A stretch of 64,000 nucleotides of DNA from Acinetobacter marinus (GTDB taxonomy: Bacteria > Pseudomonadota > Gammaproteobacteria > Pseudomonadales > Moraxellaceae). The stretch is taken from contig NZ_FMYK01000003.1 in the NCBI RefSeq assembly GCF_900096915.1, positions 186,001 to 250,000 on the forward strand, in the 5' to 3' direction. Positions 17,102 to 25,114 of this stretch are shown here, one piece after another. Under the pieces are notes generated by a model. The model was not told the DNA's origin and searched no databases. It was given only the letters and a program-made list of their open reading frames with translations. The first letter of the stretch is position 1; each line of letters starts with the position of its first letter. The translations under genes and the position numbers were made by a program.

Positions 17102-18010
17102 ATGAAGCTATTTTCTAAAATCGCTCTCGTTTCAGCAATGGCAATCAGTGCAAATGCAATGGCTTTGGAATCTATGGATGACGAAGCATTAAGTGCAGCT
17201 ACAGGTCAGGATGGGATCACTGTGACTGTTGTGACCAGTGGGATCACGATCGATAAACTTTTAATCCATGATAATGACGGTTTGGACTCTTCTGTTGCAA
17301 CGAACGGTGGTACTAATCTTGGTGGTACGGGTATCGCAGGCGATAATACGACGGGTGCGGCTGGTGCGATCGTGGTGAATGATGTGACTGTTGGGGTGTC
17401 TGCAACACAAGCAAATCCATTGTTTGGTGGTGCTTTAGCACGTATCACGATTGATACTGATAGTGGTGCGGGCGGTGGTGCGACAGGTAATCCATTCCTA
17501 AACATCAATATGAAAAACAACGGTATTGATATCGGTGTAGGTAGCATCGCAGTGGCAGCATCGAATGACGTGAGCGCAATGGTTGGTGCGCGTCGTGGTG
17601 CGGGTGCAGAGACTGAAATCATCAGTGGTCTAGATTTAACAGTCGGTGCTTCTGAGATGAATATTCAGCTTGGTGCACAGCCTCAAGGTGCGATGATCGT
17701 TGCCAATGGTACGATTCAAGGTGGTTTGACCATCAACAGTCTCGATCTGGTTGATACAGTTGCTGGTGGTGATATTAGCATTGGTGGTATGAAAATTACC
17801 TCTGAAAATAATGCAAACTTGGTTGTGAATACTAAAATTAGTGTATTACCTGATACACATGCAACAGGCGGTGGTTTATCGATTACCTCTACAGGTGCAA
17901 AAGACCTTTATATTGATTCTCTAGCGCTGGGTAATGATCATTCAATCGGTTCGATCGAAGTGCAAGGCTTGGATATGGGTAATAGCTCGATCCTTGTTTC
18001 TGGTCACTAA
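17102..18010 (+). CDS. filA: FilA-type putative pilus-system subunit (paralogue 1)
   Basis: This 302-residue secreted protein is of the FilA / DUF6160 type, annotated in Acinetobacter as a putative pilus-system protein. A signal peptide (1-21, ending ANAMA) is followed at once by the shared motif MDDEALSAATGQDGI (25-39). The rest is low-complexity, rich in Gly, Ala, Asn, Thr and Val, with strictly alternating polar and apolar residues that suggest beta-structure. Landmarks shared with the next three genes are NPFLNIN, MNIQLGAQPQGAM and a C-terminal SIGSIEV...SGH. No membrane helix follows the signal peptide. It is the first gene of the fil cluster and is probably exported. The subunit role is inference. 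Confidence 0.85.
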   Translation: MKLFSKIALVSAMAISANAMALESMDDEALSAATGQDGITVTVVTSGITIDKLLIHDNDGLDSSVATNGGTNLGGTGIAGDNTTGAAGAIVVNDVTVGVSATQANPLFGGALARITIDTDSGAGGGATGNPFLNINMKNNGIDIGVGSIAVAASNDVSAMVGARRGAGAETEIISGLDLTVGASEMNIQLGAQPQGAMIVANGTIQGGLTINSLDLVDTVAGGDISIGGMKITSENNANLVVNTKISVLPDTHATGGGLSITSTGAKDLYIDSLALGNDHSIGSIEVQGLDMGNSSILVSGH

Positions 18011-18023
18011 TACAACAAAAAGT

Positions 18024-18050
18024 GGTTGGCATCACGCTGTGGTGCTAACC
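18024..18050 (+). other. mRNA hairpin directly behind filA1
   Basis: GGTTGGCATCAC and GTGGTGCTAACC form a 12-bp stem (two G-T pairs) with a 3-nt loop, starting 13 nt after the filA1 stop. There is no T-run, so it is not a terminator. A role in protecting the filA1 mRNA 3' end is plausible. Confidence 0.65.
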
Positions 18051-18106
18051 AGTCTATAAAGCTGATTCGGAGTAATCAGGCTGAATTATCTGTAAGAAGG
18101 AAAATG

Positions 18107-19063
18107 ATGATGAAAAAATTTACACAGTTAACGCTTGTGTCCGCAGTGGCGATGTCTGGTCATGCATTGGCGATGCAATCTATGGATGATGAAGCGCTGA
18201 GTGCTGCAACGGGTCAGGATGGTATTACTTTAGTCATTGCGGGTGATGTGCATGCAGATGTCATCGTACATGATAAAGATGGTTATCAATCGTTGGCAGT
18301 GGGCGGTGCGGCAGGTCCAGTAGCGACGCTAACACGTACTGACCTAGGTTTTGCCACAGCAACAGCGGGTAATGCCAATGCGTCTGGTGCAATCGTGATG
18401 AAAGGCTTTAGTATCGAAGATACCAGTGCAACACGTACAGGTATTCGTGTGCATATGGATGCGGATGGTAATGCAGGGGCACCAGTGCTCAACGTCAACA
18501 TCGGCTTGCCTGATGAGTTGACTATCAATACAGGTGACATTTATGTGGCAGAGTCGGCACGTAATTCAAGTCATGCTGCAGCCTATGACAATATGGGTGC
18601 CTATGCCAATGAAGTTAAAATCCTTGATAACATTGAAGTCGTATTAGGCGATGCATCGATGAACTTGCAACTCGGTAATTCTACACAAGGTGCAATGATT
18701 CAGTTAGATGGTACGATTACAGATGGTTTGGTGTTATCGGGTATCAGCTTGTATCAGCCAAAAGGCACGGCTATTCCTTACGGCACAGGTTCATTACAAG
18801 TGGCGAGTACTACGGGTGATGCATCAGGTGATGTGTTGGCGGGGATTCACTTGGGTGGCGTACAGTTGAAAACCACGGGTAGTAATGATTTGATCATGGA
18901 TACATCGATCAATGCGGTTAATGGCGGTCTATTGATTCAGTCAAATGGTGCGCATGACATCAACTTGCGTGACGTGAAGTTGGGTGTAGCATCGAATGCA
19001 TCGATTGGTGATGTGGCATTAACCAATGTGACTTTGCCGACATTGGTGTTGACTGGTCACTAA
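18107..19063 (+). CDS. filA: FilA-type putative pilus-system subunit (paralogue 2)
   Basis: This 318-residue secreted paralogue of the previous gene has a signal peptide of about 22 residues, ending GHALA, then MDDEALSAATGQDGI, identical to paralogue 1 over this stretch. A Gly/Ala/Asp/Thr-rich beta-like body carries VLNVNIG, MNLQLGNSTQGAM and a terminal SIGDVAL...TGH. Three ATG codons in a row (18104, 18107, 18110) follow an AAGGA site; 18107 gives good spacing, and the other two cannot be excluded. A longer frame from 18026 overlaps the filA1 hairpin and lacks support. A strong terminator follows the stop. Confidence 0.85.
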   Translation: MMKKFTQLTLVSAVAMSGHALAMQSMDDEALSAATGQDGITLVIAGDVHADVIVHDKDGYQSLAVGGAAGPVATLTRTDLGFATATAGNANASGAIVMKGFSIEDTSATRTGIRVHMDADGNAGAPVLNVNIGLPDELTINTGDIYVAESARNSSHAAAYDNMGAYANEVKILDNIEVVLGDASMNLQLGNSTQGAMIQLDGTITDGLVLSGISLYQPKGTAIPYGTGSLQVASTTGDASGDVLAGIHLGGVQLKTTGSNDLIMDTSINAVNGGLLIQSNGAHDINLRDVKLGVASNASIGDVALTNVTLPTLVLTGH

Positions 19064-19083
19064 TATAGTCTGATAAATTAAAA

Positions 19084-19113
19084 AATAAAGCGGTGATGTG
19101 CCGCTTTATTTTT
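19084..19113 (+). terminator. Internal terminator between filA2 and filA3
   Basis: ATAAAGCGG (19085-19093) and CCGCTTTAT (19101-19109) form a 9-bp stem with a 7-nt loop, followed by TTTTT. It splits the filA array, so filA1-filA2 can be made in excess of the downstream genes. Confidence 0.85.
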
Positions 19114-19191
19114 CAGCAGCGACTTTGCTGGAAATGCACAATGCTGTGATATGTGCGATAAGAGGTCAGCATTTCTCAGGAAGAGGACAAA

Positions 19192-20058
19192 ATGTTGAAT
19201 TGCAAAAAAATAAAAACAATGTGTATTGCGATGGCGATCAGTTTGTCATGGCAACTTAGTCATGCGCTTGAACCCTTAGATAATGAGGCGCTCAGTAATA
19301 CCGCAGCGCAAGATGGTTTGACGATTACTTTACAAAATATTGCCCCCAATGCACGATTGATTTGGACGGATCATACGGGTGTCAGTCTGGCAGATGGCGT
19401 GCTTAATCCAGCAGATTATGGTTTTAATGCAGCGCCGAGTGCAGGTGCACTGATGTTTGGTGATGGGACACGTGCGGGCAACTTTCGGATCAGTGAAGGC
19501 ACTAGCGTGATCACGTTGGATAGCGATGCAGGCAATGGTTCCCCTTTTTTAAATATCAATATTCAATTGCCTGATGATCTACAGATTCAGACGGGTGATG
19601 TGTTTGTTTCAAGTCGTGAGGCGGATGGTAGTTATAGCAATCAAACCAAAATTATGCGTGATATGCGTATTGATTTGGCTGGTTTGAATATGAATGTACA
19701 ACTCGGTAGCTCACCACAAGGTCATTTGTTACTGGCTTATGGTGTGGTCAATGATGGTGTCAAAATTTCAAATATTGGGCTGATCGGGACTGAGAGCGCT
19801 GGGCAAGAGTACGGCATTGGTCTGTCGGCGATGAAAATCAAAGATACGGGTAGTAGCAACGATTTGACCATTAATGGCGCATCGATCGATATTAGCCAAG
19901 ATGGATTGGTGGTCAAGCCATCGGCAGGGAAACAAGTCGATGTATTGATGCAAGACTTAAAATTGGGCAATCTGTCTTCGGCGGATCAGAGTATTGGTGA
20001 CGTGGCACTCAAAGGCTTACAGATTGGCAATCATACGCTGACCATTACAGGGCATTAA
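19192..20058 (+). CDS. filA: FilA-type putative pilus-system subunit (paralogue 3)
   Basis: This 288-residue secreted paralogue has a signal peptide (about 1-25, ending LSHA) followed by the diverged motif LDNEALSNTAAQDGL; the Gly of the TGQ seen in paralogues 1 and 2 is Ala here. The body keeps SPFLNINIQLPDDLQIQTGDVFV, MNVQLGSSPQGH and a terminal SIGDVAL...TGH. A clean GGAAGAGG site precedes the ATG. It lies after the internal terminator and so may be less abundant, or have its own promoter. Confidence 0.83.
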   Translation: MLNCKKIKTMCIAMAISLSWQLSHALEPLDNEALSNTAAQDGLTITLQNIAPNARLIWTDHTGVSLADGVLNPADYGFNAAPSAGALMFGDGTRAGNFRISEGTSVITLDSDAGNGSPFLNINIQLPDDLQIQTGDVFVSSREADGSYSNQTKIMRDMRIDLAGLNMNVQLGSSPQGHLLLAYGVVNDGVKISNIGLIGTESAGQEYGIGLSAMKIKDTGSSNDLTINGASIDISQDGLVVKPSAGKQVDVLMQDLKLGNLSSADQSIGDVALKGLQIGNHTLTITGH

Positions 20059-20107
20059 TGTGCATGATGCGTGGATATCAGGTCGATTTATACAAAGGAC
20101 ATAATCA

Positions 20108-21085
20108 ATGCGCAAAACGGTAAACTACAGCTTGTTATTATTTTGTGCTGCACAGGTCTGCACCGCATCGGCAATGCAAGCACTCGAAGAGCAAGATATG
20201 TCTGCGGCAACTGCGCAAGATGGCATCAACATGGGGCTGTATTTTCCCAATGGCAATATCGCCTACGATAGCATAGCAGTGACGGATAAAGACGGGATCG
20301 CAGGCTCGACCACACATCAACAAGCGGCATCGATCGTGATCGCCAGTGATCTGAATGCGAGCCAACGTGGCGTAAGTCTACAACAAGCCAATGGTGTCGC
20401 CTCCACTGCACCGATACAGGTTGCTGTAGATGCTGATGGTAATGCAGGTGAGGCACTTGCCAATATCAATATTGCAATGCCGACCGATGCGCCGTTGATT
20501 CATATCAATCCCATGGCGGTTTATCTTGCTGCGGGCTCAGACTCGATTTACCAAAATGGTTCGATCCAGCCCAACGCAACCAAAATTCTGTCTATAGGCA
20601 ATAAAGGCGTCGATATTTTATTTAAATCCGATGAGACTTTGGGCTTTAATATTCAGCTTGGACATGCCAGTCAAGGACACATGTTTCAGGTCAGTAGCGG
20701 TAGTTTGATGTGTATTGCCAATAATGCCATGTGCATCTCGGGCGGCGACGATGATGGCAGTGATCCAATCAAGCTCTATGATAAAAATGGCTCAAGCATA
20801 CAGCTTGGGTTTAAACTGAGCGCTTCAAATACGGCGACTGGTGTGCGTCTATATCAGCACGGTAATTTTAGTGGTGTTTATGGTGACATTGTCAATAGTG
20901 GGGTGGTGTTTGGTGCAGATGGCACGATGGATAAATTTGATGTGACTTTGAGTAATATCACCTTAGGACAAGCTGGCGCTCAAGATCCAAGCACTATGAA
21001 TAATCTGAAAAATGGCTCAATTGGCAATATCGGCATGAAAGGAATTGCAATTACAGATTTCAAGACCACAGTCAAAGGTTTGTGA
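20108..21085 (+). CDS. FilA-type putative pilus-system subunit (paralogue 4, divergent)
   Basis: At 325 residues this is the most divergent of the four. A signal peptide (about 1-22, ending TASA) is followed by EEQDMSAATAQDGIN. The MNxQLG landmark is present as FNIQLGHASQGHM, but next comes an insertion with two cysteines (LMCIANNAMCISG) and an acidic stretch (GGDDDGSD). The protein ends KGL rather than the GH of the others. These differences suggest a special role, such as a tip or anchor subunit; this is inference. Confidence 0.78.
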   Translation: MRKTVNYSLLLFCAAQVCTASAMQALEEQDMSAATAQDGINMGLYFPNGNIAYDSIAVTDKDGIAGSTTHQQAASIVIASDLNASQRGVSLQQANGVASTAPIQVAVDADGNAGEALANINIAMPTDAPLIHINPMAVYLAAGSDSIYQNGSIQPNATKILSIGNKGVDILFKSDETLGFNIQLGHASQGHMFQVSSGSLMCIANNAMCISGGDDDGSDPIKLYDKNGSSIQLGFKLSASNTATGVRLYQHGNFSGVYGDIVNSGVVFGADGTMDKFDVTLSNITLGQAGAQDPSTMNNLKNGSIGNIGMKGIAITDFKTTVKGL

Positions 21086-21231
21086 GTTTTTTGCCAACCA
21101 CAATACATTTTTTGTATAAAAAGCACCCAAATATATTAAAAAAAGTAGTGAACTTGTAGCAAAAACAAGGTATCTTGTAGTCATTATGAAGATTGCATCA
21201 ATGGATGATGCATGAAAAATACTCAAGGGCT

Positions 21232-21250
21232 TGGCGACGGTAGTCGCCTA
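21232..21250 (+). other. Hairpin upstream of filB
   Basis: GGCGAC-GGTA-GTCGCC is a perfect 6-bp G/C-rich stem with a tetraloop, about 20 bp before the filB start and with no T-run. It may limit or time translation or mark an RNA-processing site. Confidence 0.45.
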
Positions 21251-21270
21251 AAACTAAAAAAAGAGTTTAC

Positions 21271-22110
21271 ATGTTTCTAATTACACTAGGGTCGGCATTG
21301 ATCTATCACTTTGCCACCGAATCATTCGAATTGGCGGATCAGCCCGCGGGAACGGTTTACTACACCGAAGTGAGTGATAGCCGTGTCAATAGTTTTAGCA
21401 AAAACCATCGTGAACCTGTCCAAATCAAACCCGCAGTCGTCGATCAATTTCGTGGCATCGTTCGTCAAGCATACGACTATAGCTGTGGATCAGCAGCACT
21501 GACCACCTTGCTCAATGGCTATGCAGGCATGAACCTGACGGAAAAGCAGACCATGGACGGCTTGATGCGCTATGGTGAATACAACCGTATTGTCGAGCGT
21601 CGTAGTTTTTCCTTACTTGATATGAAGCGCTTCGTGACTGCGCTGGGCTATTCCAGTGGGGGTTATCGTGGGGAATTAAAAGATTTAATTGCTTTGGACA
21701 AACCTGCCATCGTACCGATTGCATATGCTGGCTTTAAGCATTTTGTGGTGTACAAAGGCTATCAAGATGGACGGGTATACGTTGCCGATCCTGCGCTGGG
21801 CAATATTAGCTTTAACGCAGATCGTTTTGCTGAAATCTGGGATAACAATACTTTATTTGTGGTAGAGCTTGCGGACTATCAACAAGCTGAAAACTTACTG
21901 ACTTTGACTGAAAATGATATGCGTCATGTCGAAGATGCAACGGTCAATCAGTATGCCTTCGTTGATGCACAAGCATACCTGTATCGTCAGCAAGATCAGT
22001 TGGCAAGTCAGGCATCCACTATGCGTCGTGTCATTGATTCAGATACCAAATCTGATAACCATGGCAAGCCAATCGACACTTATATGCGTATGTATTACAA
22101 ACGCAAATAA
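21271..22110 (+). CDS. filB: C39-family peptidase FilB
   Basis: This 279-residue stand-alone C39 peptidase has an N-terminal hydrophobic stretch (residues 2-15) that looks like a signal anchor, placing the enzyme in the periplasm. The catalytic Cys72 lies in YDYSCGSAAL, with Gln66 as the likely oxyanion residue, His157 in GFKHFVVY and Asp173 in VADPALG, so the triad is complete. Unlike bacteriocin exporters it carries no ABC or membrane domains. C39 enzymes cut after Gly-Gly-type leaders; the FilA proteins next door carry a leader-like motif, so they are the obvious substrates. The Pseudomonas Fap amyloid system has a comparable stand-alone peptidase (FapD). Confidence 0.85.
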   Translation: MFLITLGSALIYHFATESFELADQPAGTVYYTEVSDSRVNSFSKNHREPVQIKPAVVDQFRGIVRQAYDYSCGSAALTTLLNGYAGMNLTEKQTMDGLMRYGEYNRIVERRSFSLLDMKRFVTALGYSSGGYRGELKDLIALDKPAIVPIAYAGFKHFVVYKGYQDGRVYVADPALGNISFNADRFAEIWDNNTLFVVELADYQQAENLLTLTENDMRHVEDATVNQYAFVDAQAYLYRQQDQLASQASTMRRVIDSDTKSDNHGKPIDTYMRMYYKRK

Positions 22111-22151
22111 CACTTTAAAACTAAAAAATGTAGTAACAGGGTAGTTTAGAC

Positions 22152-23438
22152 ATGATCGAGATGAAATGGATGAATCGTAGTGCGTTGGCTTTGAGCATCG
22201 GCTTGGCATTGTCAGGGCAAATTTACGCACAAGAAGCTACGGATAGTGCGGCAGTGCAAGATGCTGTCGATGCCAATACGGTAGCGATTGAAATGCCTGA
22301 AAGCGTCGCATCAAGCTATGCCAGCACGGAGCAAGTTGCGATTGCAGATGAAGCGGCAGATACGGCACAAGTAGCAGAAATTGCACCGACTGCGATTACG
22401 CCAACTGCTGAAGCTCCAGAGGCGGAGACAGAGACAGCAGTCACGGCAACTCAAACCGAAGATCCGAATGCGGCAGAAGGTGCTACACCAGCTAGCTCAG
22501 ACACAGCCTCTCAAGCCTTACAACAACAAGAAGGCGATGCCACACAACAGGAAAATCTCGAAGAAGTCTTTACCGCATCCGAACAACAATATTCTTTGGT
22601 GAAAAAAGGCTCTTACTCGGGCACCTACGATTTTGAATATTCATATTATCGAGATACCCAGCTTGATCTTGCTTTAGATGATGGACAATCACAGATTACC
22701 CGTTTGCGTATCGAAGATAACGCTAATCACAACATTACCAATACCTTTACCGTGCAATACGGTGTCTTGGATAACTTGACCTTAACAGGTTCGTTGCCCT
22801 TGGTGGCGAAATCCGACGTGATCAAAGATGCCACCACAGCAGGACTGGGTGATATATCTTTCGGTGCACGTTGGGAACCATTTCCACTAAAACAAGGGCG
22901 TTTGCCACTGATTCTCTTTGGTAATGTCTCGACCAAGACGGGTGATAGTCCGTATGAGGTCAATGCTGATACCGAGCTGTCAACGGGTAAAGGTTATTAC
23001 TCTGTCGGCGCTGGCGCCAGCACCCGTAAGTACATCGATCCTGTGGTGTTATTTGCCTCACTCTCTGCCAACTATGGTTTTGAGGAAAAAGACATTAATC
23101 AACGCCGAGGTTCACGCATTTTAGAATCCTTTGATCCAGGGATTAGTGGTGGTTTTGCCTTTGGTTTTGCTTACTCATTTAACTATGATGTGTCGATGAC
23201 CATGTCCTATCAGCAGAGCTTTAACACAGCATCAGAATATCGCTTTAATACAGGGGAAACCTCTGAGCCTGCCGATCAAAGTAGTGCCAGTCTTGCGATT
23301 TCGCTCGGTGTGCGTATTTCACCTGAAACTATTGTCAACGGTTCAGTGGGGATTGGTCTGACTGAGGATGCACCTGATATTAGTTTAGGACTGTCTTTCC
23401 CACTGGATTTTATAGGTTTTGGTAAACAAGTACGCTAA
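22152..23438 (+). CDS. filC: Putative pilus-system outer-membrane protein FilC
   Basis: This 428-residue protein has a signal peptide (to about residue 25, ending IYA-QE). An Ala/Glu/Thr-rich, probably disordered arm follows (about 26-140), then a Q-rich segment. A C-terminal beta-barrel (about 150-428) has alternating strands and a transporter-like core (TLTGSLPLVAKSD, GLGDISFGARWEP, ILFGNVSTKTG). The same plan, a long N-terminal arm plus barrel, is seen in FapF, the secretion pore of the Fap amyloid system, of about this length. I infer a FilA-export pore. Co-transcription with filB and filD is likely from the short gaps. Confidence 0.78.
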   Translation: MIEMKWMNRSALALSIGLALSGQIYAQEATDSAAVQDAVDANTVAIEMPESVASSYASTEQVAIADEAADTAQVAEIAPTAITPTAEAPEAETETAVTATQTEDPNAAEGATPASSDTASQALQQQEGDATQQENLEEVFTASEQQYSLVKKGSYSGTYDFEYSYYRDTQLDLALDDGQSQITRLRIEDNANHNITNTFTVQYGVLDNLTLTGSLPLVAKSDVIKDATTAGLGDISFGARWEPFPLKQGRLPLILFGNVSTKTGDSPYEVNADTELSTGKGYYSVGAGASTRKYIDPVVLFASLSANYGFEEKDINQRRGSRILESFDPGISGGFAFGFAYSFNYDVSMTMSYQQSFNTASEYRFNTGETSEPADQSSASLAISLGVRISPETIVNGSVGIGLTEDAPDISLGLSFPLDFIGFGKQVR

Positions 23439-23449
23439 GGAGTAGTGCG

Positions 23450-25114
23450 ATGAAAACGCAACGATATGCTCCCTTAGCGACAGCAATACTCATGGTTGGA
23501 CTGGCAAGCACCAGCCATGCACGCTTGGGGCAGAACTTATCTGTAGATATTAAAACGTTGAGTCTTGGCAATGCGGTCACTGCCGATCCACCAGGAGTCA
23601 ACTCGATTCACTTTAACCCAGCAGGCTTGACCCGTATTGACGGGTTGCAAACTGATGTGCAAGGCATCATTGCGCATTTCGATGTGGGACGTGAATGGTC
23701 TGCACCAGAAGGCTATGGTGTATTTGGCTATTCTGATGATCCATTAGTGTGTAATGATGCACCGTCTAACCCGTCGAGTTTGTGTACAGATTACAAAGGA
23801 ACGGTGCAAGGTGATGTTGAATATCCGACCCTCTATGTGCCTGTACTGAAAAAAATGGTGGATTTGGGTAAAGGTATGCCAGTCGCAGCGCCGACTTTTG
23901 GGGTGGCTTATCGCCCACCAGGCTCAAAAGTCACTTATGCCACCGCAATGTATGCGCCAATGATTGCAGGTTTTGGTGCCGAAGATGGTAATCCTGGTAA
24001 CTACATGGGGCAACAGGTAGCGATTGAGCGGATCACCTATCTGTCCCCATCGGCTGCTTATAAAGTCAATGATGAACTGTCGATTGGTGCTTCGATCGGC
24101 ATGTCTTATCAGGCGATGGGTCTTAAAACCGACATGCGTGCGCCGAATGATTTGGTCGGTGTGTTGCGTTTGATCGATGAAGATGTCTGTGCGCCGTTTA
24201 AGGAAAATGGCAACATTGTCACCGACTTACTCTTGTTCGGGATGTGTAATGCCCAGCAATCTTTAGGGCCATTTGATAATTTAGCCACATTGGATTTATC
24301 TTTAGAACAATCCTTAGCGCCAAGTTTTAACTTGGGCATCCTCTGGGAGCCGACAGATGAATTTGGCTTTGGTATGGTTTACCAAAGCGAAAGCAAGATG
24401 CAGATGAAAGGGAAATTTCACATTACCAATGGTGAAGGTGCGCAGGAGCTAACCAGAGCGCTGAACTCCTCAGTGACTGGACAAATTCTGTCTGCGATTC
24501 TTGGCTTTCCGGGTAGTGTGCCACAGAATGAAAGTGGTTTGGTGACCATGGATCTGACCTACCCACAGCATTTTCAAGCAGGGATAAAATACAAAATCAT
24601 GCCTGATTTACAGGTCAATTTTGATGTGAGTTGGACAGATTATAAAGCATGGGAAGAATTCAAAATGGAATTCGACCGCTCATTGGCAGTGCTAAAAATT
24701 GCCAAATTGTTGAGTAATAATATCACTGAAAATTCGGTGTCGTTTCCGCTCGAATTTGAGTCGTCTTGGCGTTGGGGTGTGGGCATTCAGTACGATGCAA
24801 CTGATCGTTTACAGTTGCGTCTAGGCTATGAACCTCGGTCATCAGCGATTCCAGATGGTAAGCGAAATACTATGGTGCCGCTGAATAATGCCCAGCTGTT
24901 TGGGATGGGACTGACCTATAAGTTTGACCCAGATACCGAAATTGATCTGACCTATGCACATCTGCGTAGCCGAGATCAAATTCCTGCCAATACCAGTGAC
25001 TTAGCCAACCAAACGGGTGTAGGCAATATCATGTATAACCCCTATGCAGGGCTGAATATTAGCACCAATACCAAGGTCAACATCTTGGGTATGGTGTATC
25101 GTACACGGTGGTAA
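23450..25114 (+). CDS. filD: OmpP1/FadL-family outer-membrane protein FilD
   Basis: This 554-residue outer-membrane barrel of the FadL type has a signal peptide (1-25, ending SHA-R). The FadL N-terminal pattern comes next (LSLGNAVTADPPGVNSIHFNPAGL), and the strands include RLQLRLGYEPRSSAIPD and FGMGLTYKFDPDTEIDLTYAH, closing with a C-terminal RTRW. Classical FadL imports long-chain fatty acids, but the position inside fil argues for a role in the fil system. The start is 12 bp after filC, and the stop abuts the filE start codon. Confidence 0.85.
   Translation: MKTQRYAPLATAILMVGLASTSHARLGQNLSVDIKTLSLGNAVTADPPGVNSIHFNPAGLTRIDGLQTDVQGIIAHFDVGREWSAPEGYGVFGYSDDPLVCNDAPSNPSSLCTDYKGTVQGDVEYPTLYVPVLKKMVDLGKGMPVAAPTFGVAYRPPGSKVTYATAMYAPMIAGFGAEDGNPGNYMGQQVAIERITYLSPSAAYKVNDELSIGASIGMSYQAMGLKTDMRAPNDLVGVLRLIDEDVCAPFKENGNIVTDLLLFGMCNAQQSLGPFDNLATLDLSLEQSLAPSFNLGILWEPTDEFGFGMVYQSESKMQMKGKFHITNGEGAQELTRALNSSVTGQILSAILGFPGSVPQNESGLVTMDLTYPQHFQAGIKYKIMPDLQVNFDVSWTDYKAWEEFKMEFDRSLAVLKIAKLLSNNITENSVSFPLEFESSWRWGVGIQYDATDRLQLRLGYEPRSSAIPDGKRNTMVPLNNAQLFGMGLTYKFDPDTEIDLTYAHLRSRDQIPANTSDLANQTGVGNIMYNPYAGLNISTNTKVNILGMVYRTRW

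Noticed and set aside
17206..17622. 138-codon frame antisense to filA1
   Set aside because: Pro/Ala/Ser-rich shadow created by the Gly/Ala/Thr repeats of filA1; no start signals.
23450..25114. FilD as an ordinary FadL fatty-acid importer
   Set aside because: The fold fits FadL, but tight packing between filC and filE (12-bp gap, abutting stop/start) argues it serves the fil system; fatty-acid transport remains possible.
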